DNA of 23,985 bases. It comes from CAYRTD01 sp964528675. GTDB taxonomy: Bacteria; Bacteroidota; Bacteroidia; Bacteroidales; GCA-2748055. Under the pieces are notes generated by a model, which had not been told where the DNA came from, did not search any database, and saw nothing but the letters and a program-made list of their open reading frames with translations. The stretch spans positions 1-23,985 of the forward strand of contig CAZGTU010000069.1 of assembly GCA_964528675.1 (NCBI GenBank). The letters run 5' to 3'. Position numbers and translations under genes: made by a program. Of this stretch, positions 6,409 through 13,051 are shown piece after piece; positions within the stretch are counted from its first letter, which is position 1, and every line of letters begins with the position of its first letter.

Positions 6409-8490
6409 ATGATATTTAGGTTTAATAAAGATAAATTTCTCAGCCTGATTTTTCATCCGGCATTTCTTGCTATACCCTTTTTTCTTCTCGTACTATTTTT
6501 CGGGGGGATATCATTTTCTCCATATAAAATCATTCTTCAGGAGGTTGAATCCAGGGAGATCCCCGATGAAAAGCACATATATTACGATATTGATTCTGAT
6601 TCGGTTAATGAACGGGTCAGAGCTTATAATCTATTAACAAATGCTACAGTTATAGCCTATACCTTCGATGAAAGAATATACGAGGCCTGGAATCTTACTG
6701 GTAAATGGGTGGACAACAAAGTAGATTTTATTTTGCATGATTTTGATCAGGATGGAATAACGGAGTTATATGCATTAACTGTTACGAATGAGGATTCATT
6801 GTGGATTAACCAGTTGGTAATGAAAAAGAGAGAGAACATTCAGAAAGCGAAGGCTGTATGTAGGTTGAGAAGGTTTAATGAAAATCTGGATCAAGATATG
6901 GGAATTCTTGGTTTTTCTGACATTAATGGCGATGGAATTAAGGAAATTGTTTTTTATGTGAGCAGTGGTTTTACCCTTCAGCCCAGGGCTTTTTTTGCAT
7001 GGGATATTTATAACAATAAAATTATCAGGACTATACACAGCGGAATAAATTATAAAAGCAACCGGCAGTTTATTCATATTTCGGAAAAAGAAAATAATCG
7101 CCCCTATATATTTACTGAGAACTCTGCCACGGATAATTACAAGAAGGATGTCCCTTTTTCTGATACTGCAAGCTATGCAGTTGTTCTAACAGAAAATATG
7201 AATTACCTTTTTGAACCTGTTTTAATGGGAGGACCTCAATCCAATACTGCTACATATCCTGTATATAGAAATGGCAGGCTAATGATAGTGGCTGTTGTTT
7301 ATCATTTAAGAAAGGAAAATAAGAGGGTTAGCTTTCATCTTTTCAATGAAAAGGGAAACATTGTTAAATCTCTTGACACAACAGGTTTCCATTATAGATT
7401 CAGCAGGATGAAATTTAACGATCATACTATTGTAATGCACGATAGCCGTGAAACTACCGAACTCGGGATAATTAATCATGAGTTGCAATATTTAAAGAAA
7501 TTCACCTTCGATGATTATTATTTTATGGGTAAAGCGTTGAATCTGGATAATGATGAAAATGATGAGCTTATCTTTTTAAACAGGGAAAAGAATCGAATGG
7601 GGATAATGCAGGAAGATCTTAGAACTTTTGCCAGTATTCAGGTCCCTCAATTTGATCATAAACCTTTTCATATCAGTTTAAGATCAATTAACGAAGAGGG
7701 ATCAGATATTTACTTGCAGACGGGAAACTATATAATGAATTTCCATTATTCCAAAAACGAACTTTATCCTTATCGTTATTTATTTTACGGATTCCTTTAT
7801 TTAATAATTTTTGGGTTCCTCTTTTTACTGCAAAAGATATTTATATACAGCAATAATCGAAAAAGGGACCGTGAACAGAAGCTTTTGAATTACCAGCTTC
7901 AGTCAGTGATGAACCAACTGAATCCTCATTTCACCTTTAATGCCATAAATTCAATAGGTTATGCAATAATGCAGGGAAAAAAGGAAGAAGCTTATGATTA
8001 TTTCACCAAGCTTTCAGGACTCCTCCGAAAATCTATGAAAAACGCCTTCTTACCTTATAAGACTCTCGGGGAGGAGATATCATTTGTAGAGGAGTACCTG
8101 GAAATAGAGGAATACCGTTTTGACGGCAAACTGAGCTGGAATATTGAAATAGATTCTGAAGCTGATCTATCTATACCCGTTCCCAAGATGCTGATACATA
8201 TTTTTGTAGAAAATGCAATTAAGCATGGAATATATCATCTCAATAAAATTGGAAAGGTTGGTATCAGGGTCAGGGCTTTAAAGTCCGGAATAGAAATAAT
8301 GGTTGAGGATAATGGTGTCGGATTTAAAGAAGTGCATTCTCCTGAAAATTCTAATGGCAAAGGGTTTAAGATAATGAATAATTATCTGAATATCTATAAT
8401 TCCACTATGAAAAGGAAGATTGAGTATAGAATAGATAATTCTGAGAAGTCAATAAGTGATGGGGCCAAGGTAATAATTTGGATAATGTAA
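6409..8490 (+). CDS. LytS-type sensor histidine kinase with FG-GAP-like ectodomain
   Basis: A 693-residue kinase. A transmembrane segment at ~15-36 is followed by a long periplasmic region (~37-454) and a second transmembrane segment at ~455-480. The periplasmic part holds Asp-rich loops typical of FG-GAP/VCBS beta-propeller blades: DFDQDGITEL (111-120), DINGDGIKEI (171-180) and NLDNDENDEL (378-387). They are expected to bind calcium. The cytoplasmic part is a His_kinase (LytS/YehU type) domain with the phosphorylated His507 in NPHFTFNAINSI, and a HATPase with N-box Asn602 (FVENAIKHG), G1 DNGVGF (634-639) and G2 NGKGFKIMNN (649-658). LytS-type kinases usually have multi-spanning sensor domains, so this propeller-like sensor is less usual. 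It is co-transcribed with the response regulator; the ligand is unknown. Confidence 0.93.
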   Translation: MIFRFNKDKFLSLIFHPAFLAIPFFLLVLFFGGISFSPYKIILQEVESREIPDEKHIYYDIDSDSVNERVRAYNLLTNATVIAYTFDERIYEAWNLTGKWVDNKVDFILHDFDQDGITELYALTVTNEDSLWINQLVMKKRENIQKAKAVCRLRRFNENLDQDMGILGFSDINGDGIKEIVFYVSSGFTLQPRAFFAWDIYNNKIIRTIHSGINYKSNRQFIHISEKENNRPYIFTENSATDNYKKDVPFSDTASYAVVLTENMNYLFEPVLMGGPQSNTATYPVYRNGRLMIVAVVYHLRKENKRVSFHLFNEKGNIVKSLDTTGFHYRFSRMKFNDHTIVMHDSRETTELGIINHELQYLKKFTFDDYYFMGKALNLDNDENDELIFLNREKNRMGIMQEDLRTFASIQVPQFDHKPFHISLRSINEEGSDIYLQTGNYIMNFHYSKNELYPYRYLFYGFLYLIIFGFLFLLQKIFIYSNNRKRDREQKLLNYQLQSVMNQLNPHFTFNAINSIGYAIMQGKKEEAYDYFTKLSGLLRKSMKNAFLPYKTLGEEISFVEEYLEIEEYRFDGKLSWNIEIDSEADLSIPVPKMLIHIFVENAIKHGIYHLNKIGKVGIRVRALKSGIEIMVEDNGVGFKEVHSPENSNGKGFKIMNNYLNIYNSTMKRKIEYRIDNSEKSISDGAKVIIWIM

Positions 8491-8571
8491 ATGAATGAGA
8501 ATCAGATACAATATAATGTTGATAAGTGCTATTTGCCTCTTTCTCCTTAATTGAGCAAGTAAATTCTAATT

Positions 8572-8844
8572 TCATCCATCAATTCCCCATTTTTGTTTTA
8601 ACAGGTTTACTTCAGCTCTTAAAAGGGTTTTTTTGATGGCTTTTTGGCCATTCCTGCTATCTCCCGATTCTTTTTCCAGGATCTTTAATGCTCTTTTATC
8701 TATGTAAGGTCGGGCTTTTTTGAACTCATCTGCTTGTACAATTTTAGGCCATGACAAACTATCCTCCTCAAGTCTTTCCTCAAGAAATTGAACAATCCGG
8801 AGTTTGTCTTCCACAGATAACCTCGTTCGTTTGTTAAAAAGCAT
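8572..8844 (-). CDS. Hypothetical basic helical protein
   Basis: A 90-residue, Lys/Arg/Glu-rich protein with no signal peptide or membrane segment. It is predicted mostly helical from its pattern: a first helix LSVEDKLRIVQFLEERL, a conserved-looking SWPKIVQADEF, and a C-terminal basic helix TLLRAEVNLLKQKW. I do not recognise the family. It stands alone between the kinase gene (convergent) and the terminator of the oxidoreductase operon. Composition suits a small nucleic-acid- or protein-binding factor, but nothing specific supports that. It is kept as a gene because it has a clean start and normal amino-acid use and overlaps no better candidate. Confidence 0.55.
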   Translation of the reverse strand: MLFNKRTRLSVEDKLRIVQFLEERLEEDSLSWPKIVQADEFKKARPYIDKRALKILEKESGDSRNGQKAIKKTLLRAEVNLLKQKWGIDG

Positions 8845-9169
8845 TAAAAAATTTTGTTTGGTTAGCAGGGGATTATTTAAAGAATCTCTGATGTGAAGAA
8901 TATTGAATAACCCCCGGTTATAAACTTGATCATTATATTAATAAAACCATACGTAAATTATAACCAGAGGTTTGAGAATATATTGTGTTTTTTTATCATT
9001 TATTCATCAAAATATATGGTTTATTACTTAAATACTGTTGTTTATTCAGTAGGTGTGGTTTAAAGGCTGGGATAACAGGGATTGGGGAAGAATTGTTTAC
9101 AATTATTACTACGATGAGGGGATAATTAGTTGAAAATGTGTATATGGAGTTGATTGGCCTGGTTTTTGT
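8845..9169. other. Gene-free intergenic region
   Basis: AT-rich sequence between the hypothetical gene and the hairpin that closes the isomerase transcript. It should hold the promoter of the hypothetical gene. A G-rich patch near 9068-9090 (gggataacagggattgggg) is loosely like the 13-bp repeats elsewhere. I see no ORF, RNA gene or other clear structure. Confidence 0.5.
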
Positions 9170-9203
9170 AAAACCTTCGAGGTCTTAAAACCTCGAAGGT
9201 TTT
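9170..9203 (-). terminator. Terminator hairpin of the isomerase transcript
   Basis: Arms aaaaccttcgaggt (9170-9183) and acctcgaaggtttt (9190-9203) pair perfectly (14 bp) over a 6-base loop. The A/T ends give a U-run in both directions. It begins 8 bp past the isomerase stop codon, on the minus strand. Palindromes of this CCTTCGAGG type also recur as dispersed repeats in Bacteroidetes, so it may be both a repeat and a terminator. Confidence 0.8.
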
Positions 9204-9210
9204 GCGAGGA

Positions 9211-10068
9211 TTAAAGCGTTTTCAAAAATTCCGCACTCGCATCAAATGTTTTCGGGGCCATCTCAACAAAGTAATTTTGCACCCCTCCTGTTTCTGCAGC
9301 CTCGAAAAAATCATCCCAGTCAACAATGCCCTGACCGACAGGAACCTGGTATTGTTTTTCGTCAGACCAGTCTGCCAGATGGGCCGAGATAAAACGGCCG
9401 GGATATTTGCGGAAATAATCCGCAGCATGATAGCCGATATTTGCCACTGCAACCTGAAATTGCATTTTCACAAGTTCCGGATCCAGTTCCTCAAGCATTG
9501 CATCATATATTAGCTCATCTCCCCGTTTCTCGAATTCCATGTGATGATTATGGAAACCACATTGTAATCCTGCATCTTTTATTTTCATACCAATCTCATT
9601 AAGCTCGTTACATGCATTTCTGTAATCATCAACAGATGCATCTTTGGGCAGCCAGAAACTCGATGCAATGATCTGGTTAATGCCCATCTCATGAGACCAT
9701 TCAATACGGTTTTCAAGATGATCACGCAGCTCTCCCATATTGTAATGCGAGCTTGGACATTTAAGTCCTGAATCTTCAATTATTTTTCTCAGTTCTTTCC
9801 CTGACATGGAACTAAACTTTTCGAATGGGGTGCCTTTATACCCGAGAGGAGAACAGAATTCTACTTCTTTATAGCCTTTTTCTGCCATCATTTTGAGTGT
9901 TCCCTGCAGGTCTTCCCCCAGCTGATCTCTGAGAGTCCAGGTCTGAAATCCGAAGGAGAGGGGTTTCTTGCCTGTGCATGATGAGAGAAAAGTTGAAAAA
10001 TTCCCCATAACTGCAATTGTTCCCATGGCTGTTGCAGATTGTCTTATGAATTTTCTTCTTGAGCTCAT
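9211..10068 (-). CDS. Tat-exported sugar isomerase/epimerase-like TIM-barrel lipoprotein
   Basis: A 285-residue protein of the xylose-isomerase-like TIM-barrel superfamily. The N-terminus has a twin-arginine motif SRRKFIRQ (3-10) and a lipobox ending at Cys31 (FLSSC), so a folded, probably metal-loaded enzyme would be exported and anchored. Family features are VEFCSPLG (69-76), FHNHHMEFE (172-180), the GRFISAHLADWS stretch with His230, and Glu269 in FVEMAP. The strand that usually supplies a metal-binding Asp reads MQFQVAVAN (202-210), with Gln instead. It follows the Gfo/Idh/MocA oxidoreductase gene by 170 bp in the same direction. In Bacteroidetes such exported pairs act on glycosides by forming 3-keto sugars that isomerase-like lyases then cleave; this is the likeliest role, not proven here. 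Confidence 0.87.
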   Translation of the reverse strand: MSSRRKFIRQSATAMGTIAVMGNFSTFLSSCTGKKPLSFGFQTWTLRDQLGEDLQGTLKMMAEKGYKEVEFCSPLGYKGTPFEKFSSMSGKELRKIIEDSGLKCPSSHYNMGELRDHLENRIEWSHEMGINQIIASSFWLPKDASVDDYRNACNELNEIGMKIKDAGLQCGFHNHHMEFEKRGDELIYDAMLEELDPELVKMQFQVAVANIGYHAADYFRKYPGRFISAHLADWSDEKQYQVPVGQGIVDWDDFFEAAETGGVQNYFVEMAPKTFDASAEFLKTL

Positions 10069-10238
10069 AATTTTGAAATTTGTATTTTATCATTACCGGT
10101 TGTTTTCTTCGTCGATTGAACGTAATCGCTCAATTTGGGTTTAAATCCACTCCAAAAAGTGATTTTCATATCATTTTTTTGAGTGAGAAGGTTTAATAGA
10201 GTGGAATTCTGTTATATAGTATGCTTATTCAGAGAAAA

Positions 10239-11801
10239 CTAAATCTTATCAATTTCCCAGCCTTTGCGATATTTTCTGTCCAGGTAATCATCAGCGGTTT
10301 TATCATTGGTAACTTTCATCTTATCTGCATCATACATGATTGTTTTATTTGCTCTGAGAGCCACTGCATAGAGGTTAACCGCTTCCGTGATAGGCCATGA
10401 CTGGCGGAAACTGCCGGCAATCTGTTCCTTATTCTTAATTCCTTCGATGAATCGTTGTGCACCGGGCATTTTGACTGCTCCCGCTGCTGCCGATACTTCT
10501 TCCGTGGCTTTTACATCTCCTGAGAGCAGGTAAGGATCTTCAACTTTGAATCCGGAGGTCATTATTATCCCTCTATCTCCTTTGAACATCATACCTTCTG
10601 AGGGAAAATCTATTCCTTTATCATAAAATTCCTGGGGTACCGGTGGACGCATTCCGCCATCGTACCATACCAGGTCAACAGCGGGCCTTCCTTGAATTGC
10701 AGGATACTTGAATCTTACTTTTGAAGCATAGGGAAATGAAAAATCATTATGAATTTTATAAGCAGACCCGTCTTCTTTCAGATCGCAAACATGACTGAAG
10801 TTAGGTTCAATAATGGTGGGTTTTTCCAGTTTCAGGGCTTCAAATACCGTCCATAAGCTGTAATGGCCCATATCGGCCATTGATCCTCCTCCGAAATCAT
10901 GCCATCCCCTGAATACCATGTTGGTATAGTGTGGATGATAAGGGCGGTATTCTTCCGGTCCTATCCATAGGTCCCAGTCGAATCCTTCGGGCACTTTTGG
11001 AGTGTCGGTCGGTATTTTAGCGTATTGTGGCCATACTGGACGGAATGACCAGTTATGTATTTCCTGCAATTCACCAATTGCACCGGCATTGATCCATGCC
11101 ATCACTTTATCCATATCCGGCCCGTTACTATCCCAGGGCATCAAGTGCGTTACAGCATCTTTTTCGAATGCCAGATCTATGACTTTTCTTCCTTCTTTCA
11201 AACGATTGGCAATAGGTTTATGCATGGTTACAGCTATATCCCTTTTCAGAGCTGCTGCTGATATTATTCCATGGACATGATCGGTTGTCATAACCTGCAC
11301 AGCGTCGATACCCGCTTCTTTCTCAAATAATTCACGAAAATCTGTATAGGCCTTGCAGCCATTTGGTTTTCCGCTTTTGTTTTGAAGAGCATAGTATCGA
11401 TCCACCAGTTCTTTTCCGTTTTCGAGTCCTCCGGGAATGGTATTAGTACCTCCCGTGGTCCAGTTCGGATCATTGATCAACTTGCGCATCTGGTCTCTCA
11501 GTCCTGTCGGACCCCAGTCCAGATACCCAATAGCTTTTCGTTGAGGATCGCATACAGCGGTAACCTGGACATTGGGAATATTCAGAAGCGCAGGAAGCTG
11601 ACGTAATCCCTGCGTGCCAAGACCTATGTAGGCTACATTTATTTTATCACTGGGAGCGGTACGACCGGGACCTCCGAGTACATGGGCAGGAACCACGGTG
11701 AGTCCGATTGCTGCTGTTCCGAGTCCTCCGATGAATTTACGGCGGTTCATCTTATTTTGAGGGATTTTTGTACGGGAGGTTTTTTCCTTTGATGGGATCA
11801 T
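10239..11801 (-). CDS. Tat-exported Gfo/Idh/MocA-family oxidoreductase
   Basis: A 520-residue NAD(P)-dependent sugar oxidoreductase. The twin-arginine signal MNRRKFIGG begins at residue 18; starting there (ATG at 11750) gives a conventional short signal, while ATG 11801 follows a typical AT-rich leader, so the start is unsure. The Rossmann motif is GLGTQG (60-65). The usual EKP catalytic segment reads TMHKPIANR (192-200), keeping Lys195 and Pro196 but with His for Glu. A later DFGGGSMADMGHYSLW stretch is the conserved substrate-side motif. Export with a tightly bound cofactor is typical of this secreted subfamily. It heads a transcript with the isomerase-like gene and ends at the hairpin at 9203. 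A decayed second copy of its 5' part lies at 17640-17807, and a TA remnant lies just upstream. Confidence 0.9.
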   Translation of the reverse strand: MIPSKEKTSRTKIPQNKMNRRKFIGGLGTAAIGLTVVPAHVLGGPGRTAPSDKINVAYIGLGTQGLRQLPALLNIPNVQVTAVCDPQRKAIGYLDWGPTGLRDQMRKLINDPNWTTGGTNTIPGGLENGKELVDRYYALQNKSGKPNGCKAYTDFRELFEKEAGIDAVQVMTTDHVHGIISAAALKRDIAVTMHKPIANRLKEGRKVIDLAFEKDAVTHLMPWDSNGPDMDKVMAWINAGAIGELQEIHNWSFRPVWPQYAKIPTDTPKVPEGFDWDLWIGPEEYRPYHPHYTNMVFRGWHDFGGGSMADMGHYSLWTVFEALKLEKPTIIEPNFSHVCDLKEDGSAYKIHNDFSFPYASKVRFKYPAIQGRPAVDLVWYDGGMRPPVPQEFYDKGIDFPSEGMMFKGDRGIIMTSGFKVEDPYLLSGDVKATEEVSAAAGAVKMPGAQRFIEGIKNKEQIAGSFRQSWPITEAVNLYAVALRANKTIMYDADKMKVTNDKTADDYLDRKYRKGWEIDKI

Positions 11802-11848
11802 AGTTGTTGTAATTTTAGTTAGTTGTTAATATAAAAATGACACAAAAA

Positions 11849-12155
11849 ATTGTTCAATCCTTTGTCCAATTCTCAATTATTATTCCTTCAAACTCTATTA
11901 TCCTTGCCAATTGGTTGTGAGAGCTTCTCAATCAGTTTTAATTTAATCCTCCTTCGCTCCGATAGCTATCGGAGCTGCGGCGGACGAGAAGTTTGGTCGA
12001 ATTGGCTTCGCCGAGCTCGTAAACTCGGTTCCTCGGAGTTCTACTCCGAAAACAAGGGTTCAGGGTTCTACCCTGAGGTTTAATGCCATTTATTACCAGG
12101 CGATAAGGTTCTTAAGTTCAGGGTAATTTTTTAGTATCTGGCTTTCTGTTTTCAT
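11849..12155 (-). pseudogene. Remnant of a VapBC-like toxin-antitoxin module
   Basis: This matches the intact module at 17849-18483 in three blocks. 12096-12155 still begins MKTESQILKNY, identical to the intact antitoxin start, then runs into an inserted element and stops. 11896-11947 encodes IKLKLIEKLSQPIGKD, one residue different from the intact antitoxin. 11849-11890 encodes EGIIIENWTKD and a stop, the last residues of the toxin with one change. About 480 bp (the antitoxin C-terminus and nearly all the toxin, including every catalytic residue) are missing between the last two blocks, and about 148 bp of foreign sequence separate the first two. Neither product can be made. The likeness runs upstream through a TATATTTG promoter-like box (12173-12180) to about 12210. 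Confidence 0.85.
11948..12095. repeat. Inserted palindromic REP-like element
   Basis: Comparison with the intact antitoxin at 18421-18424 shows that this ~148-bp stretch is extra. It contains a perfect 20-bp palindrome gctccgatagctatcggagc (11956-11975) and hairpins cggagt-tct-actccg (12034-12048) and cagggt-tct-accctg (12061-12075). The last two share the same loop. The left flank tttaatcc and right flank tttattacc resemble a degenerate target duplication. There is no coding capacity. It looks like a small mobilised repeat (REP/MITE type). Confidence 0.7.
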
Positions 12156-12172
12156 TAGTAGAGCTTTGTAGA

Positions 12173-12180
12173 CAAATATA
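12173..12180 (-). promoter_or_regulatory. Relic -7 promoter box of the decayed TA module
   Basis: On the minus strand this reads TATATTTG, matching the Bacteroidetes TAnnTTTG box, and it is conserved with the identical box at 18500-18507 before the intact antitoxin. Confidence 0.45.
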
Positions 12181-12210
12181 CCAAAAATTATAATCTTCCC
12201 AACCTTTCGA

Positions 12211-12462
12211 TCTTCATCTAAAGGAATTCAGTTTTAATACTTTGAACCAAAGTTTCGAAATCACATTCATATCAGGTACTTCAATGACGAAAAACGCTTA
12301 TGTTATTAATTATCAGTATGTAATGATTTTATTTTTTATTTTGGAAGGACAGCGATGGTTTTCAGCCTGTTTTTCTCAAAAATTGTTCGTAATTTTCTAC
12401 TCAATTATACTAGGTTTTGAGATCTGTTCCATAGTTTCATAACATTTTAAAAATAAGGACTT
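12211..12462. other. Gene-free region upstream of the SPOR lipoprotein
   Basis: Beyond the end of the duplicated TA sequence (~12210) lie about 250 bases with no convincing gene. A 66-codon plus-strand frame (12242-12442) has skewed hydrophobic composition and no recognisable start context, so I do not call it. The promoter of the SPOR gene should lie here. Confidence 0.5.
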
Positions 12463-12891
12463 ATGAAAAAAGTTATTATATTACTGGTAATCGTGCTCGC
12501 GGGTGTCTCCTGTGGCAGGAACAAAGTGCCCCAGAAAACAGCCGCTGAACTTAATGCTGAACCTGTAAGAGCTGAAAAGACTGAGGAGCCGGAAGAAAAA
12601 GAGATAGTTGAGATCGAAGAAAGGCTGGTTGAAGTGGATGAAGAGCCTCCGGCCGATTATCGTTATTTTGTCATTATCGGAAGTTTCCGCAGTAAGGATA
12701 ATGCTATGCAATACCAGTCTGATATCGGTGAGAAAGGTTTTTCTTCTGTGCTTCTCAGGAATGAGGAAGGTTTTTACAGGGTATCGGTGATGGCTACTGA
12801 TGATATCGAAACTGCACGTAGAGAGATAATGAGAATCAGGGCCGGCTATCCGGAGCATGAGGATACATGGCTGTTGATCAGGAGAAGGTGA
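12463..12891 (+). CDS. SPOR-domain lipoprotein
   Basis: A 142-residue protein. The signal peptide ends with the lipobox AGVSC (Cys17). An acidic, Glu/Val/Pro-rich linker (~25-62) leads to a SPOR domain (~66-140) with the classic YFVIIGSFRSKDNAMQYQ opening and a GFYRVSV strand. SPOR domains bind septal peptidoglycan stripped of stem peptides, so this lipoprotein probably reaches the division site or other denuded glycan in the periplasm. It appears to be a single-gene unit with a hairpin and T-run 22 bp beyond its stop. A long antisense frame over it is a by-product. The partner in division is not evident. Confidence 0.88.
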   Translation: MKKVIILLVIVLAGVSCGRNKVPQKTAAELNAEPVRAEKTEEPEEKEIVEIEERLVEVDEEPPADYRYFVIIGSFRSKDNAMQYQSDIGEKGFSSVLLRNEEGFYRVSVMATDDIETARREIMRIRAGYPEHEDTWLLIRRR

Positions 12892-12912
12892 GTTGGAGCT
12901 ATTATAAAGTCT

Positions 12913-12936
12913 AAGGAGACCAGTCCTTCTTTTTTT
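12913..12936 (+). terminator. Probable rho-independent terminator of the SPOR gene
   Basis: A short stem aagga (12913-12917) / tcctt (12924-12928) over a 6-base loop is followed by c and a run of seven T. The stem is only 5 bp, so the call rests on position and the T-run. Confidence 0.55.
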
Positions 12937-13051
12937 CGTCTTCAACCTGTCCATCATCACGTCTGGTATTCTCAATACAGTCCCATTTCTGAAGCACCCT
13001 CCCAAAAACATTTAAAAAAGCGGTTTCCACACCTTATAAATTAAGTTTTAA

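Noticed and set aside
11850..12083. 77-codon plus-strand frame
   Set aside because: It reads across the TA remnant and inserted palindromes, both explained better as minus-strand remnant and repeat.
12242..12442. 66-codon plus-strand frame upstream of the SPOR gene
   Set aside because: Skewed Phe/Ile/Ser composition, no clear start context and no family; likely chance in AT-rich DNA.
12481..13011. 176-codon minus-strand frame over the SPOR lipoprotein
   Set aside because: The plus strand encodes a clear signal peptide and SPOR domain; the antisense product resembles nothing and would cross the terminator.
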